From Planctomycetaceae bacterium (GTDB lineage Bacteria; Planctomycetota; Planctomycetia; Planctomycetales; Planctomycetaceae), in NCBI GenBank assembly GCA_027000105.1, contig JALTOP010000156.1, positions 1 to 21,034 of the forward strand: 21,034 nucleotides of DNA. The letters are read 5' to 3'. Below are positions 9,201 to 14,732 of this stretch, piece by piece; position 1 is the stretch's first letter; each line of letters begins with the position of its first letter. The translations under genes were made by a program, and so were the position numbers. The notes below the pieces were generated by a model. That model searched no databases and was not told the DNA's origin. It saw nothing but the letters and a program-made list of their open reading frames with translations.

Positions 9201-9498
9201 CTACTGCTCCAGCTATCGGCTTGAAGTTGATCAGCGGGGTTTGACCCGCGATAGTTGCGCAGGAGACTTCAGTTGGAACCCGAAGTGGTATGTTGCCTGC
9301 GAAGGGGATCAGTCTCACTGGAGAGTTGAACTCGCCATCCCACTTCAGGAACTGCTTGGCGAGACCCCACTCGAACCCGGAGACGCTTTCGCCATTTCAC
9401 TCAGCCGTATTCTCCCGGCTATCGGCGTCCAAAGCTGGGGAAATCAAAAGACGGAGCAGCCAACCCGTAGCTCGATGGGAATCGTCCAGTTCAAGTAA
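6298..9498 (+). CDS. Large secreted YCF48/Hcf136-type propeller protein with C-terminal CBM9/DOMON-like domain
   Basis: This 1066-residue exported protein has an unknown role. A signal peptide is followed by a cleavage-like site (VALS-QETA, near residue 26). Residues about 60-360 form a YCF48/BNR-like beta-propeller with recurring blades: RKTEDGGTTW, LHTKDGGQSW, WQTSDGGKSW, SHDNGKSW and LKTADGGQSW, alternating with GYAVG, GWIAGG and GWLVGD. Residues about 364-535 (ALLQFTT, GYRVGIINY, YRPSVVVID) have the order of a PIG-L/LmbE deacetylase fold but no HPDDE metal motif. A helical linker covers about 600-860. Residues about 870-1060 (PPYLDGLLSDECWQNAE, YLYIAASC, WRVELAIPLQELLG) look like a CBM9/DOMON-type sandwich. 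AAGGAT precedes the ATG. It is convergent with hisF. The propeller is firm, the PIG-L part tentative. Confidence 0.87.
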   Translation: MRYRLQLIRPVLTLAAIFCVLPVALSQETASQETGVSGTETVGQDQYVASYLRSLQEDAALHDLTFVGTKIGYAVGDHGTIRKTEDGGTTWYFLDSPIDSNWQSLCFLTDRIGWIAGGQVGLNGLTTRGVILHTKDGGQSWETITPQDVGMIYHVQFFGFQQGVVCGESTTTGISGIWQTSDGGKSWHVVESSHRNNWRCADFASPTSGVVAGSRGQVGMLGGTRLINDTSLNFGLKGVHDLTIDQGARGWLVGDGGLVRYSPGGASWQEPAGDLPADLSTLFDFRAVATHENSVWIAGHPGSAIWYSHDNGKSWNHSPTGITIPINAIHFSDSRNGWAACEFGIILKTADGGQSWQNSMNQSRRLALLQFTTGMNSASYCLTARYGGHHGYRVGIINYCREDQSGEDRAVVSDDLRQYQAVVQTGGSVSAIDWALPLDIPGLSDNRNLLIKRWNAATDGQLSEIVLSHLVRDLRCYRPSVVVIDQPEPENQAQLLFHKAVQNAVRSAGDPTWMIAQKQYAFLSPWQVPRLFERSRNGQGGDIVLDTNQYMPALNQSVRMAAGPAYQMVQGSINNLPFSESFSISQTTPLPGQLLLSDLFTGIVLGPGSDARRRFLIMSHPDQQRGESIARKQRNYAALTRQRFSDELQASQMIAQLDDVISGSPPRQAVLQLLEIADQYRKNSKWDYYETVLMQILQSFPQEPLSSTASVQLIQLWSSRELNLRRLSNLRTGSVKQAVDINRTRDNFNQILQASREDPEAIPETVNPAIESADLNLPLSQGSAQEKTARNRTWQDRAIATFEHLRKTSPEVAASPDVLLPMAAIFRERAAMRAADDIYRPFISEKGTSSLQQIAAREFYLRSGTGIPPGEYLACKQAHEPPYLDGLLSDECWQNAEEIRLQKGSRLVTDSLAAIVLLTYDTEYLYIAASCPRHPDLPDDLPTRGARKYDASIDHFDRLQICLDINRDYCSSYRLEVDQRGLTRDSCAGDFSWNPKWYVACEGDQSHWRVELAIPLQELLGETPLEPGDAFAISLSRILPAIGVQSWGNQKTEQPTRSSMGIVQFK

Positions 9499-9582
9499 AC
9501 TGGCTTCTGCCGCCATCCCGTTATAGATCTTCATCCCGTGTAAGCCGATCTCTCACGTCACTCCCAACAGTTAAACCTGTAG

Positions 9583-10356
9583 CTATTCGACAAGGCGGCC
9601 AGGGACGCCTTTCTCGGCCTGGAAGTGTTTGGGTTCGCCGATGCTGTATTCGCCGAAGTGGAAGATGCTGGCGGCCAGTGCGGCGTCGGCTTTGCCTGCG
9701 GTGACCGCTTCAAACATATGCTCGGGAGAACCACAACCGCCACTGGCGACAACGGGAATACCAACCGCTTCGGCGACCGCGGATGTGATTTCGATATCGA
9801 ACCCATCCTTCGTGCCGTCGGCGTCCATCGAAGTCAGAACGATTTCTCCAGCCCCCAACTCCTCGACTTTTCTCGCCCACTCAACCGCTTGCAGTCCGGT
9901 GGGAATTCTGCCGCCGTTGATGTGAACATCCCAGAACTCTTTGCCGTCTTTCTGAATCCGTTTCGGATCGATATTCACCACAATGCACTGGCTGCCGAAC
10001 CGTAACGCCGCCTGCCTGACGAACTCCGGATTTTTCACCGCTGCGGAATTGATCGAAACTTTATCGCAGCCCGATTCCAACAGCGTACGGATATCCTCGA
10101 CCGTGCGAATCCCTCCGCCAACGGTCAGCGGCATGAAAATGACTTCCGATGTCCGCTTCACGACATCGAGAATGATCTCCCGTTTTTCGTGCGAGGCGGT
10201 GATGTCCAGAAAGACGAGTTCATCCGCTCCCTCCCGTTCATACCGCGATGCAATTTCAACCGGGTCGCCCGCATCACGCAGGTTCAGAAAGTTGACTCCC
10301 TTCACGACGCGCCCACCGTGAACATCAAGGCAAGGAATAATTCGTTTGGCAAGCAT
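9583..10356 (-). CDS. hisF: Imidazole glycerol phosphate synthase, cyclase subunit HisF
   Basis: HisF uses ammonia delivered by the HisH glutaminase to convert PRFAR into imidazole glycerol phosphate and AICAR, joining histidine and purine synthesis in the cytoplasm. The 257-residue TIM barrel starts MLAKRIIPCLDV and has both catalytic aspartates, D11 and D130 (VVNID), at their usual positions. Phosphate-binding loops VGGGIRT and ASGGCG are also present. The frame extends 30 bases upstream of 10356, but the start used here is the family's normal N-terminus. The C-terminal tail (FQAEKGVPGRLVE) is slightly longer than usual. No hisH or other his gene is adjacent, so the his genes are dispersed. 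It converges with the propeller gene, 84 bp between stops. Confidence 0.97.
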   Translation of the reverse strand: MLAKRIIPCLDVHGGRVVKGVNFLNLRDAGDPVEIASRYEREGADELVFLDITASHEKREIILDVVKRTSEVIFMPLTVGGGIRTVEDIRTLLESGCDKVSINSAAVKNPEFVRQAALRFGSQCIVVNIDPKRIQKDGKEFWDVHINGGRIPTGLQAVEWARKVEELGAGEIVLTSMDADGTKDGFDIEITSAVAEAVGIPVVASGGCGSPEHMFEAVTAGKADAALAASIFHFGEYSIGEPKHFQAEKGVPGRLVE

Positions 10357-10484
10357 GGAAAACTCACATCGTACTGCAAGCAGCAATGGACAGATAACGT
10401 TTCAGGTAACCACACAGAACGATTTTTCACAGGGTGCACTACAACAGACCGAACACGGTGCGCATTTCAACTGTGCGTAATCCA

Positions 10485-10521
10485 AGGTGTGTCGAGACGC
10501 ACCCCGCCTCCCGACACACCT
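10485..10521. other. Strong hairpin (10-bp perfect inverted repeat)
   Basis: AGGTGTGTCG (10485-10494) is the exact reverse complement of CGACACACCT (10512-10521), with a 17-base GC-rich loop. It lies downstream of eno and upstream of hisF, both transcribed leftward. There is no T tract after it in that direction, so a classical intrinsic terminator is not supported. It could be a processing or attenuation structure. Confidence 0.6.
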
Positions 10522-10530
10522 ATACTACTA

Positions 10531-10613
10531 ACGATTAAAGTTTACGAACGCTGCGAAAACTTTTGAAATTCCCATTTTGGTTATGGCGGTCAGAGCAGAC
10601 CAGCCGTACTGGG
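10531..10613 (+). repeat. 83-bp dispersed repeat, copy A
   Basis: These 83 bases match the reverse complement of 12473-12555 at 73 positions (about 88%), with no gaps. The left part is a dyad: AAAGTTTACG (10537-10546) against CGAAAACTTT (10554-10563), with nine of ten pairs. The right end carries a small dyad CCAG-CCGTA-CTGG. Similarity falls away abruptly after GGG at 10613. Copy A lies 57 bp beyond the eno stop. Confidence 0.8.
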
Positions 10614-10670
10614 TAATCGTGGAAAATCAGGCTTGGCAGCGACTGTATGACAGCCCCGCCAGCTACAACA

Positions 10671-11942
10671 CTAGGAAATCGTGCCGCCGTAGATGGCAGT
10701 GTCTCCCAGAATTTCTTCGATACGCAGCAACTGGTTGTACTTGCAAATGCGATCGGTTCGGCTGGCAGAGCCGGTTTTGATCTGACCGGTTCCGAGAGCG
10801 ACAGCCAGATCGGCAATCGTCGTATCTTCGGTTTCACCGGAACGATGGCTCATCACAGCGGTGTATTTGTTGCGGTAAGCCAGGTTGACCGCTTCGACTG
10901 TTTCAGTCAACGTACCGATCTGATTCACTTTAATCAGAATACTGTTGGCAATTCCCTTGTCGATACCGTTCTGCAATCGTTCGCAGTTGGTGACGAACAG
11001 GTCGTCGCCGACCAGCTGGCATTTCCCTTCGAGCGCTTTGGTCAATTGAATCCAGCCGTCCCAGTCATCTTCATCGAGACCATCTTCAATCGAGCAGATC
11101 GGATATTTATCTGCCCAACTGGCGAGCAGTTCCGAGTAGGCAGAGGAATCGTACGTCTTGCCTTCCATCGTGTAAACTTTTTTCTCGGCATCGTAAAATT
11201 CACTCGCCGCACAATCGAGAGCAATCTTCACCTGTTCGCCCGGTTGGTAGCCTGCCTTTTCGATGGCGGTCAGAATCGTTTCGATCGCCTCCTGCGAGTT
11301 CGGCAAGTCGGGAGCAAACCCTCCTTCATCGCCAACTGCGGTACTCATCCCTTTATCAGCGAGGACTTTTTTCAGAGCGTGGAAAGTTTCAGCCCCGCAG
11401 CGCAGAGCATCCCGGAAACAACTAAAACCGAGCGGCATGATCATGAATTCCTGGATGCTGATTCCGTTGTTGGCATGTTCGCCCCCATTGATAATGTTCA
11501 TCATCGGAGCCGGCAAACGGTTTGCCGTCGGGCCACCCAGATAACGGAATAACGGAAGATCGCAGGAGCGGGCAGCCGCGTGGGCCGCTGCCATCGAGCA
11601 GGCAAGAATCGCGTTCGCCCCAAGTCGGGATTTGTTTTCGGTACCGTCGCAGGCAATCATCGCCTGATCAATCGCAACCTGATCGGTCACGTCCATGTCG
11701 TACAGGAGATCTGCAATTTCGCCATTCACATTTTGAACGGCATTCAAAACAGACTTGCCGAGATAGACCGATTTATCGCCATCGCGCAACTCGCAGGCTT
11801 CGTGAGTTCCGGTACTCGCTCCGCTGGGAACCGCTGCCCGTCCGACTGTGCCATCTTCCAATTCGAGATCGACCTCGACCGTTGGATTCCCCCGGCTGTC
11901 CAAAATCTGCCTCGCATACAACCCCGTAATTGCCATCCCCAT
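10671..11942 (-). CDS. eno: Enolase (phosphopyruvate hydratase)
   Basis: Enolase converts 2-phosphoglycerate to phosphoenolpyruvate in glycolysis and the reverse in gluconeogenesis; it is a cytoplasmic Mg-dependent homodimer or octamer. From the start at 11942 the protein is 423 residues. It shows the N-terminal ARQILDSRGNPTVEV, the catalytic loop VPSGASTGTHEACELRD, the acid residue E206 in GDEGGFAP, Mg ligands D243, E286 (SIEDGLDEDD) and D313 (VGDDLFVTN), the signature ILIKVNQIGTLTET with base K338, and SHRSGETEDTTIADLAVA with H366. GAGGAG lies 8 nt before 11942, favouring that start over an ATG two codons in or an upstream in-frame extension to 12011. It stands alone between hisF and a small exported-protein gene. 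Confidence 0.97.
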   Translation of the reverse strand: MGMAITGLYARQILDSRGNPTVEVDLELEDGTVGRAAVPSGASTGTHEACELRDGDKSVYLGKSVLNAVQNVNGEIADLLYDMDVTDQVAIDQAMIACDGTENKSRLGANAILACSMAAAHAAARSCDLPLFRYLGGPTANRLPAPMMNIINGGEHANNGISIQEFMIMPLGFSCFRDALRCGAETFHALKKVLADKGMSTAVGDEGGFAPDLPNSQEAIETILTAIEKAGYQPGEQVKIALDCAASEFYDAEKKVYTMEGKTYDSSAYSELLASWADKYPICSIEDGLDEDDWDGWIQLTKALEGKCQLVGDDLFVTNCERLQNGIDKGIANSILIKVNQIGTLTETVEAVNLAYRNKYTAVMSHRSGETEDTTIADLAVALGTGQIKTGSASRTDRICKYNQLLRIEEILGDTAIYGGTIS

Positions 11943-12209
11943 CAAACCGACTCCTCTATTACAACAAAAATAACCTCGAAAAAATGACCTCGAAACATCA
12001 TCACGATACAACCGGTCTCCACCTCCCGAATCGATGTGGAACCTTATTCGGCGTTTTTCAATAACGAAACGCCTGAAGCATCACCCATCAATTGCTGCCT
12101 GCAACACCTGCGTTTGTACCACGCAGTGGGGAAAACATCTATCCTACCGAAGCCGATTTCATGATTTCTCGCCTAAACAAAGGCGTAAAAATCCATTGAT
12201 GCGTCTGGG

Positions 12210-12425
12210 TTATCGATTTTTCGACCGCGAGCTTCGCCAATAATAAATCGCCGTGGCGACCAAAAATCCCCCCACAACAACAGGCAAATAGTGGTACGGT
12301 TCGACCAGATAATGCAGCCAGGAATCAGCCATTTGTGGATTCCCGTGCCCCGGGTGTGCATGGAGCGTTCCGGCAGAGACGGCAGAGATCAATAAAATTA
12401 AAATGAAGTGGGAAATTTTTTTCAT
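12210..12425 (-). CDS. Small exported HPGHG-motif membrane protein, function unknown
   Basis: This predicted 71-residue protein has a clear signal peptide (MKKISHFILILLISAVSAGTLHA), then the His-rich motif HPGHG, a short linker (ADSWLHYLVEPYHYLP) and one C-terminal transmembrane helix (VVVGGFLVATAIYYW) ending in basic residues. The HPGHG sequence resembles the metal-binding N-terminus of HupE/UreJ-type nickel permeases, but the rest of such a permease is absent, so this is only a hint of metal binding. The frame opens upstream to 12509, but that extension runs into the 83-bp repeat and would bury the signal peptide. No Shine-Dalgarno sequence is seen before 12425. It is transcribed toward eno, whose start is 267 bp away. 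Confidence 0.6.
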   Translation of the reverse strand: MKKISHFILILLISAVSAGTLHAHPGHGNPQMADSWLHYLVEPYHYLPVVVGGFLVATAIYYWRSSRSKNR

Positions 12426-12472
12426 GAGAGATTGAGATTCATTGAACAAAAAGTTTGGTTTACCTCGGAGGG

Positions 12473-12555
12473 CCCAGTACGGCTGGTTTGTTTTGACCGT
12501 CGTAACCAAACTGAGATTTTCAAAAGTTTTCGCACCGTTCGTAAACTTTAACCGT
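12473..12555 (-). repeat. 83-bp dispersed repeat, copy B (inverted relative to copy A)
   Basis: Copy B is about 88% identical to copy A at 10531-10613 in the opposite orientation. It carries the same internal dyad and the same CCAGCCGTACTGG end. It sits 47 bp upstream of the HPGHG-protein start and 25 bp downstream of the end of the GxxExxY gene. Within the frame shared by both copies, five consecutive differences are all nonsynonymous transitions, which argues against a coding role. Confidence 0.8.
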
Positions 12556-12580
12556 CAGTAAAGCAGAGCTCCGCAGACGT

Positions 12581-12965
12581 TTATTCCGGGAAATTATTGA
12601 CCAATCGCTTTATGCCATCCTTAAGCCTCGTCACATTAAAGTTGATCAAAAAAAACAACCTGGATTTTACTCAACTTCAGATACGCGAGGAGCTGTGCAT
12701 TGTACAGTGGAATCATTTTTTCCACCGATTTCAACTCAACAATAACCGATTGGGCAACCAGTAAATCAACACGATAACCGGCATCCAATACGATCTCGTT
12801 GTATTGAATCGGTAGTGACACTTGCCTTTCTGATCGAAGGCCTCGGCAACGAAGTTCGTGAGCCAAGCAAATTTCGTAGGTAGATTCGAGCGAGCCAGGC
12901 CCCAAAACAGAATGTACCTTCATCGCAGCATCAACAATTTCTCCCGTAATTTTATTGATTTCCAT
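12581..12965 (-). pseudogene. GxxExxY-family protein gene with a one-base frameshift
   Basis: This is a member of the GxxExxY family (small proteins of unknown function, with a PD-(D/E)XK-nuclease-like look). From the ATG at 12965 the protein reads MEINKITGEIVDAAMKVHSVLGPGSLESTYE, containing the name-giving G-S-L-E-S-T-Y, then DAGYRVDLLVAQSVIVELKSVE (D, E-x-K pattern). The open frame stops at 12636, after VVFFDQL. In the adjacent frame the sequence continues as LINFNVTRLKDGIKRLVNNFPE and stops at 12581, which is the normal end of this family. Removing one base from the A8 run at 12648-12655 (T8 in the message) joins both parts into a normal 127-residue protein. The frameshift could be a real mutation, a slippage-controlled gene or a sequencing error. 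Confidence 0.85.
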
Positions 12966-12968
12966 CTC

Positions 12969-12999
12969 TTCCTCTGCGACTCTCTGCGTTCTCCGCGGT
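12969..12999 (-). repeat. Degenerate CGCAGAG repeat overlapping the GxxExxY ribosome-binding site
   Basis: On the minus strand this reads as about three imperfect units, ACCGCGGAGAA, CGCAGAGAGT and CGCAGAGGA, leading directly into AGAG and the ATG at 12965. From general knowledge, CGCAGAG-type repeats are commonly found just before GxxExxY genes in diverse bacteria. Here the last unit also provides the purine-rich AGAGGAAGAG that can serve as the Shine-Dalgarno sequence. Confidence 0.65.
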
Positions 13000-13048
13000 A
13001 AAGAAAAAACGGTCTCAGAGTGCGCGTTTCGTCGCAATCTGCACAGGA

Positions 13049-13654
13049 TTACAAGGCCCGATAAAGATCATGTTCCTGAATATACCGTTCTACCGCGCGA
13101 GGTGTAAGGAAACGGATGGAGCGTTTTTCGGAAATTCGCGAACGCAAATCACGAGCGGAAATCCCGATCTGCGGCATATCCAGAATCTCTACGGAACGCT
13201 GGATGGAATCCGGCAGATGGTTCACGACTTCTCGCAGGTCTTCACTGGAGTTGCTATCTCGATTCACGGCGACAATTTTTGCCAGCTGTGCGATTCGCTG
13301 CGGCTGCTTCCAGTTCGGCAGATCGATCAGCGAATCGGCCCCCATCAGAAAATGCAATTCCGCTTCCGGAAGCTGCTCTGTTATTTCAGCAAGAGTTTCG
13401 ACAGTGAAGCTGGTTCCTTGCCGGTTCAGTTCACGTTGATCAACCACAAATTCCGGATATCCGGCCGTTGCCAATTCGAGCATTTCGACCCGATGCTTTC
13501 CCGTTGAAATGGACTGATCCCGTTTGTGAGGCGGCGAATAGGCAGGCAGAAAACGAACCTCATCCAACCGGCAAGCCTCGCGAGCCGTTTCCGCCAGGAT
13601 TAAATGTCCGTAATGAACCGGATCGAATGTCCCGCCAAAGATGCCCAGTTTCAT
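13049..13654 (-). CDS. nadD: Nicotinate-nucleotide adenylyltransferase NadD
   Basis: NadD transfers AMP from ATP to nicotinate mononucleotide, forming deamido-NAD in NAD synthesis; it is a cytoplasmic Rossmann-type nucleotidyltransferase. The 201-residue protein starts MKLGIFGGTFDPVHYGHL, with the HxGH motif at H14-Y-G-H17. It continues with FLPAYSPPHKRD, FLMGADSLIDLPNWK and the second motif ISARDLR (165-171, equivalent to ISSTxIR). Length and order are normal. GAGGGA lies 8 nt before the ATG. In many bacteria nadD neighbours obgE or rsfS; neither is seen here. The GxxExxY gene starts 83 bp downstream on the same strand. An inverted repeat, TCAGGC/GCCTGA (13670-13687), lies in its leader. Confidence 0.96.
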   Translation of the reverse strand: MKLGIFGGTFDPVHYGHLILAETAREACRLDEVRFLPAYSPPHKRDQSISTGKHRVEMLELATAGYPEFVVDQRELNRQGTSFTVETLAEITEQLPEAELHFLMGADSLIDLPNWKQPQRIAQLAKIVAVNRDSNSSEDLREVVNHLPDSIQRSVEILDMPQIGISARDLRSRISEKRSIRFLTPRAVERYIQEHDLYRAL

Positions 13655-14060
13655 TGGCTATTCCCTCATTCAGGCTTTCCGGCCTGAGAAAATATCCCCG
13701 AAAACAGTTTTCATACTTCCGTGCAAAAGTGGCAGGATATTATCAGCACGAGAAAAAAATAGGAACCATCCAGCAAAAAAAGCATAAGGATTTGGAAGGG
13801 CCAGCACTGGAAGGAATAGCGCTTCTCAAAGCTCGGTAACAATAATGTTCAGCAACAACAATGAAAGCGGCAGGGCGCCAGCCCTCCGGTATTTCTGTTA
13901 TCGCTTGAGCATCATCGAACATGATCATTACCAGGCGGCTTGTGTCGTTCCGCTCACTATGCCAGGCCGTTCGAAAGCGAAATCAGCACGGATGTTTTCA
14001 TGACATGCAGTCACCTCGAGCAACGCCAGCTACTGCAACCACCGCGCAGCAGAAAACAGC

Positions 14061-14100
14061 GTGGCAAGATCCCCTCAAAGCTCAAAGCTCTTCTTGCCAC
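14061..14100. other. Hairpin with direct-repeat loop
   Basis: GTGGCAAGA (14061-14069) and TCTTGCCAC (14092-14100) are perfect complements and extend outward by CAG/CTG beyond one mismatch. The 22-base loop contains CTCAAAG twice in tandem. It has no recognised family and no T tract. Confidence 0.55.
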
Positions 14101-14273
14101 ACTGAATTTCATGCTGGCCCGTACGACCGTATTATTTCGATCGAAGCAAGTTCACCGCCGAAGCAGAAAACCTCTCCGCACACCCAAAGCATAGGTCACA
14201 AAATGAATGAAGCAAATAAATTTTGGCTCTCTTTGATCAAACAGCATTTTCCCGGCTGATACGTTGTTGATGC

Positions 14274-14287
14274 GTTTCACGTGAAAC
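14274..14287. promoter_or_regulatory. parS site (ParB/Spo0J binding site)
   Basis: GTTTCACGTGAAAC is a perfect palindrome identical to the 14-bp core of the conserved chromosomal parS (TGTTTCACGTGAAACA). Only the two outermost bases differ (C and T here). A specified 14-mer is expected by chance far less than once in 21 kb. parS sites nucleate ParB on origin-proximal DNA for chromosome segregation. It lies in a non-coding stretch. No parA or parB gene is in the window. Confidence 0.85.
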
Positions 14288-14471
14288 TTTTTCCAAACCC
14301 GTCCCCGCCGTACAAATCATCTGCGAACCTGAACACATCTTCGGATGTCAATAAAGTCGATAAAACCGGAGAGCGTTGGTGAAATTCATTTTTGAGCAAT
14401 CTGTAAAACGCGAAAGGGATCGGGCAGGGTTCATTTTGCAGAAAGTGCTCAAATTTTCGAATTCGGTGCTG

Positions 14472-14500
14472 TTTACAAATAGTGACGCATATCTTACACT
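14472..14500 (+). promoter_or_regulatory. Probable sigma-70-type promoter of tRNA-Pro
   Basis: TTTACA (14472-14477) and TACACT (14495-14500) are separated by 17 bp and match 5 of 6 and 4 of 6 consensus positions. The expected start lies about 7 bases beyond the -10 box, just before the tRNA at 14514. Confidence 0.55.
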
Positions 14501-14512
14501 TTGCGGACTTAA

Positions 14513-14587
<75 letters not shown>

Positions 14588-14732
14588 CTCGCTTTTATCT
14601 TACGGGCATTTCACGCACAGCCTGTTCTCGCTTTCTGGAGGTTGCCTATTTGCTGACAGTCCTGCCACACACTCAGCATAATTGCCGGGAACAGGGCATC
14701 GGCGATGACAGGAAATCAGCCGGCAAATCTGC

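Larger units (their letters stand above)
10357..10670. other. Intergenic region between hisF and eno
   Basis: This 314-bp stretch contains no believable gene. It holds a perfect 10-bp inverted repeat (10485-10521) and copy A of an 83-bp repeat (10531-10613), each listed separately. Confidence 0.7.

Noticed and set aside
10577..10780. Open frame starting in repeat copy A whose first residues (QPYW) match those of the upward extension of the small HPGHG gene.
   Set aside because: The similarity comes from the shared 83-bp repeat; differences between copies are nonsynonymous, and the frame runs opposite the end of eno.
12050..12073. Inverted repeat GGCGTTT/AAACGCC as a terminator after the HPGHG gene.
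   Set aside because: The stem is only seven pairs and no T tract follows in the direction of transcription.
12034..12243. A 69-codon plus-strand frame between eno and the HPGHG gene.
   Set aside because: It overlaps the better-supported HPGHG gene, has an unusual composition and no start signal.
12432..12446. The 15-mer TTGAGATTCATTGAA, also found at 18707-18721.
   Set aside because: A single shared 15-mer is not surprising in 21 kb, and no similarity extends beyond it.
13921..14259. Open frames in the 13655-14513 stretch as possible small genes.
   Set aside because: They overlap in different frames, are rich in Ser/Pro/Arg/His, have no ribosome-binding sites and resemble no known protein.
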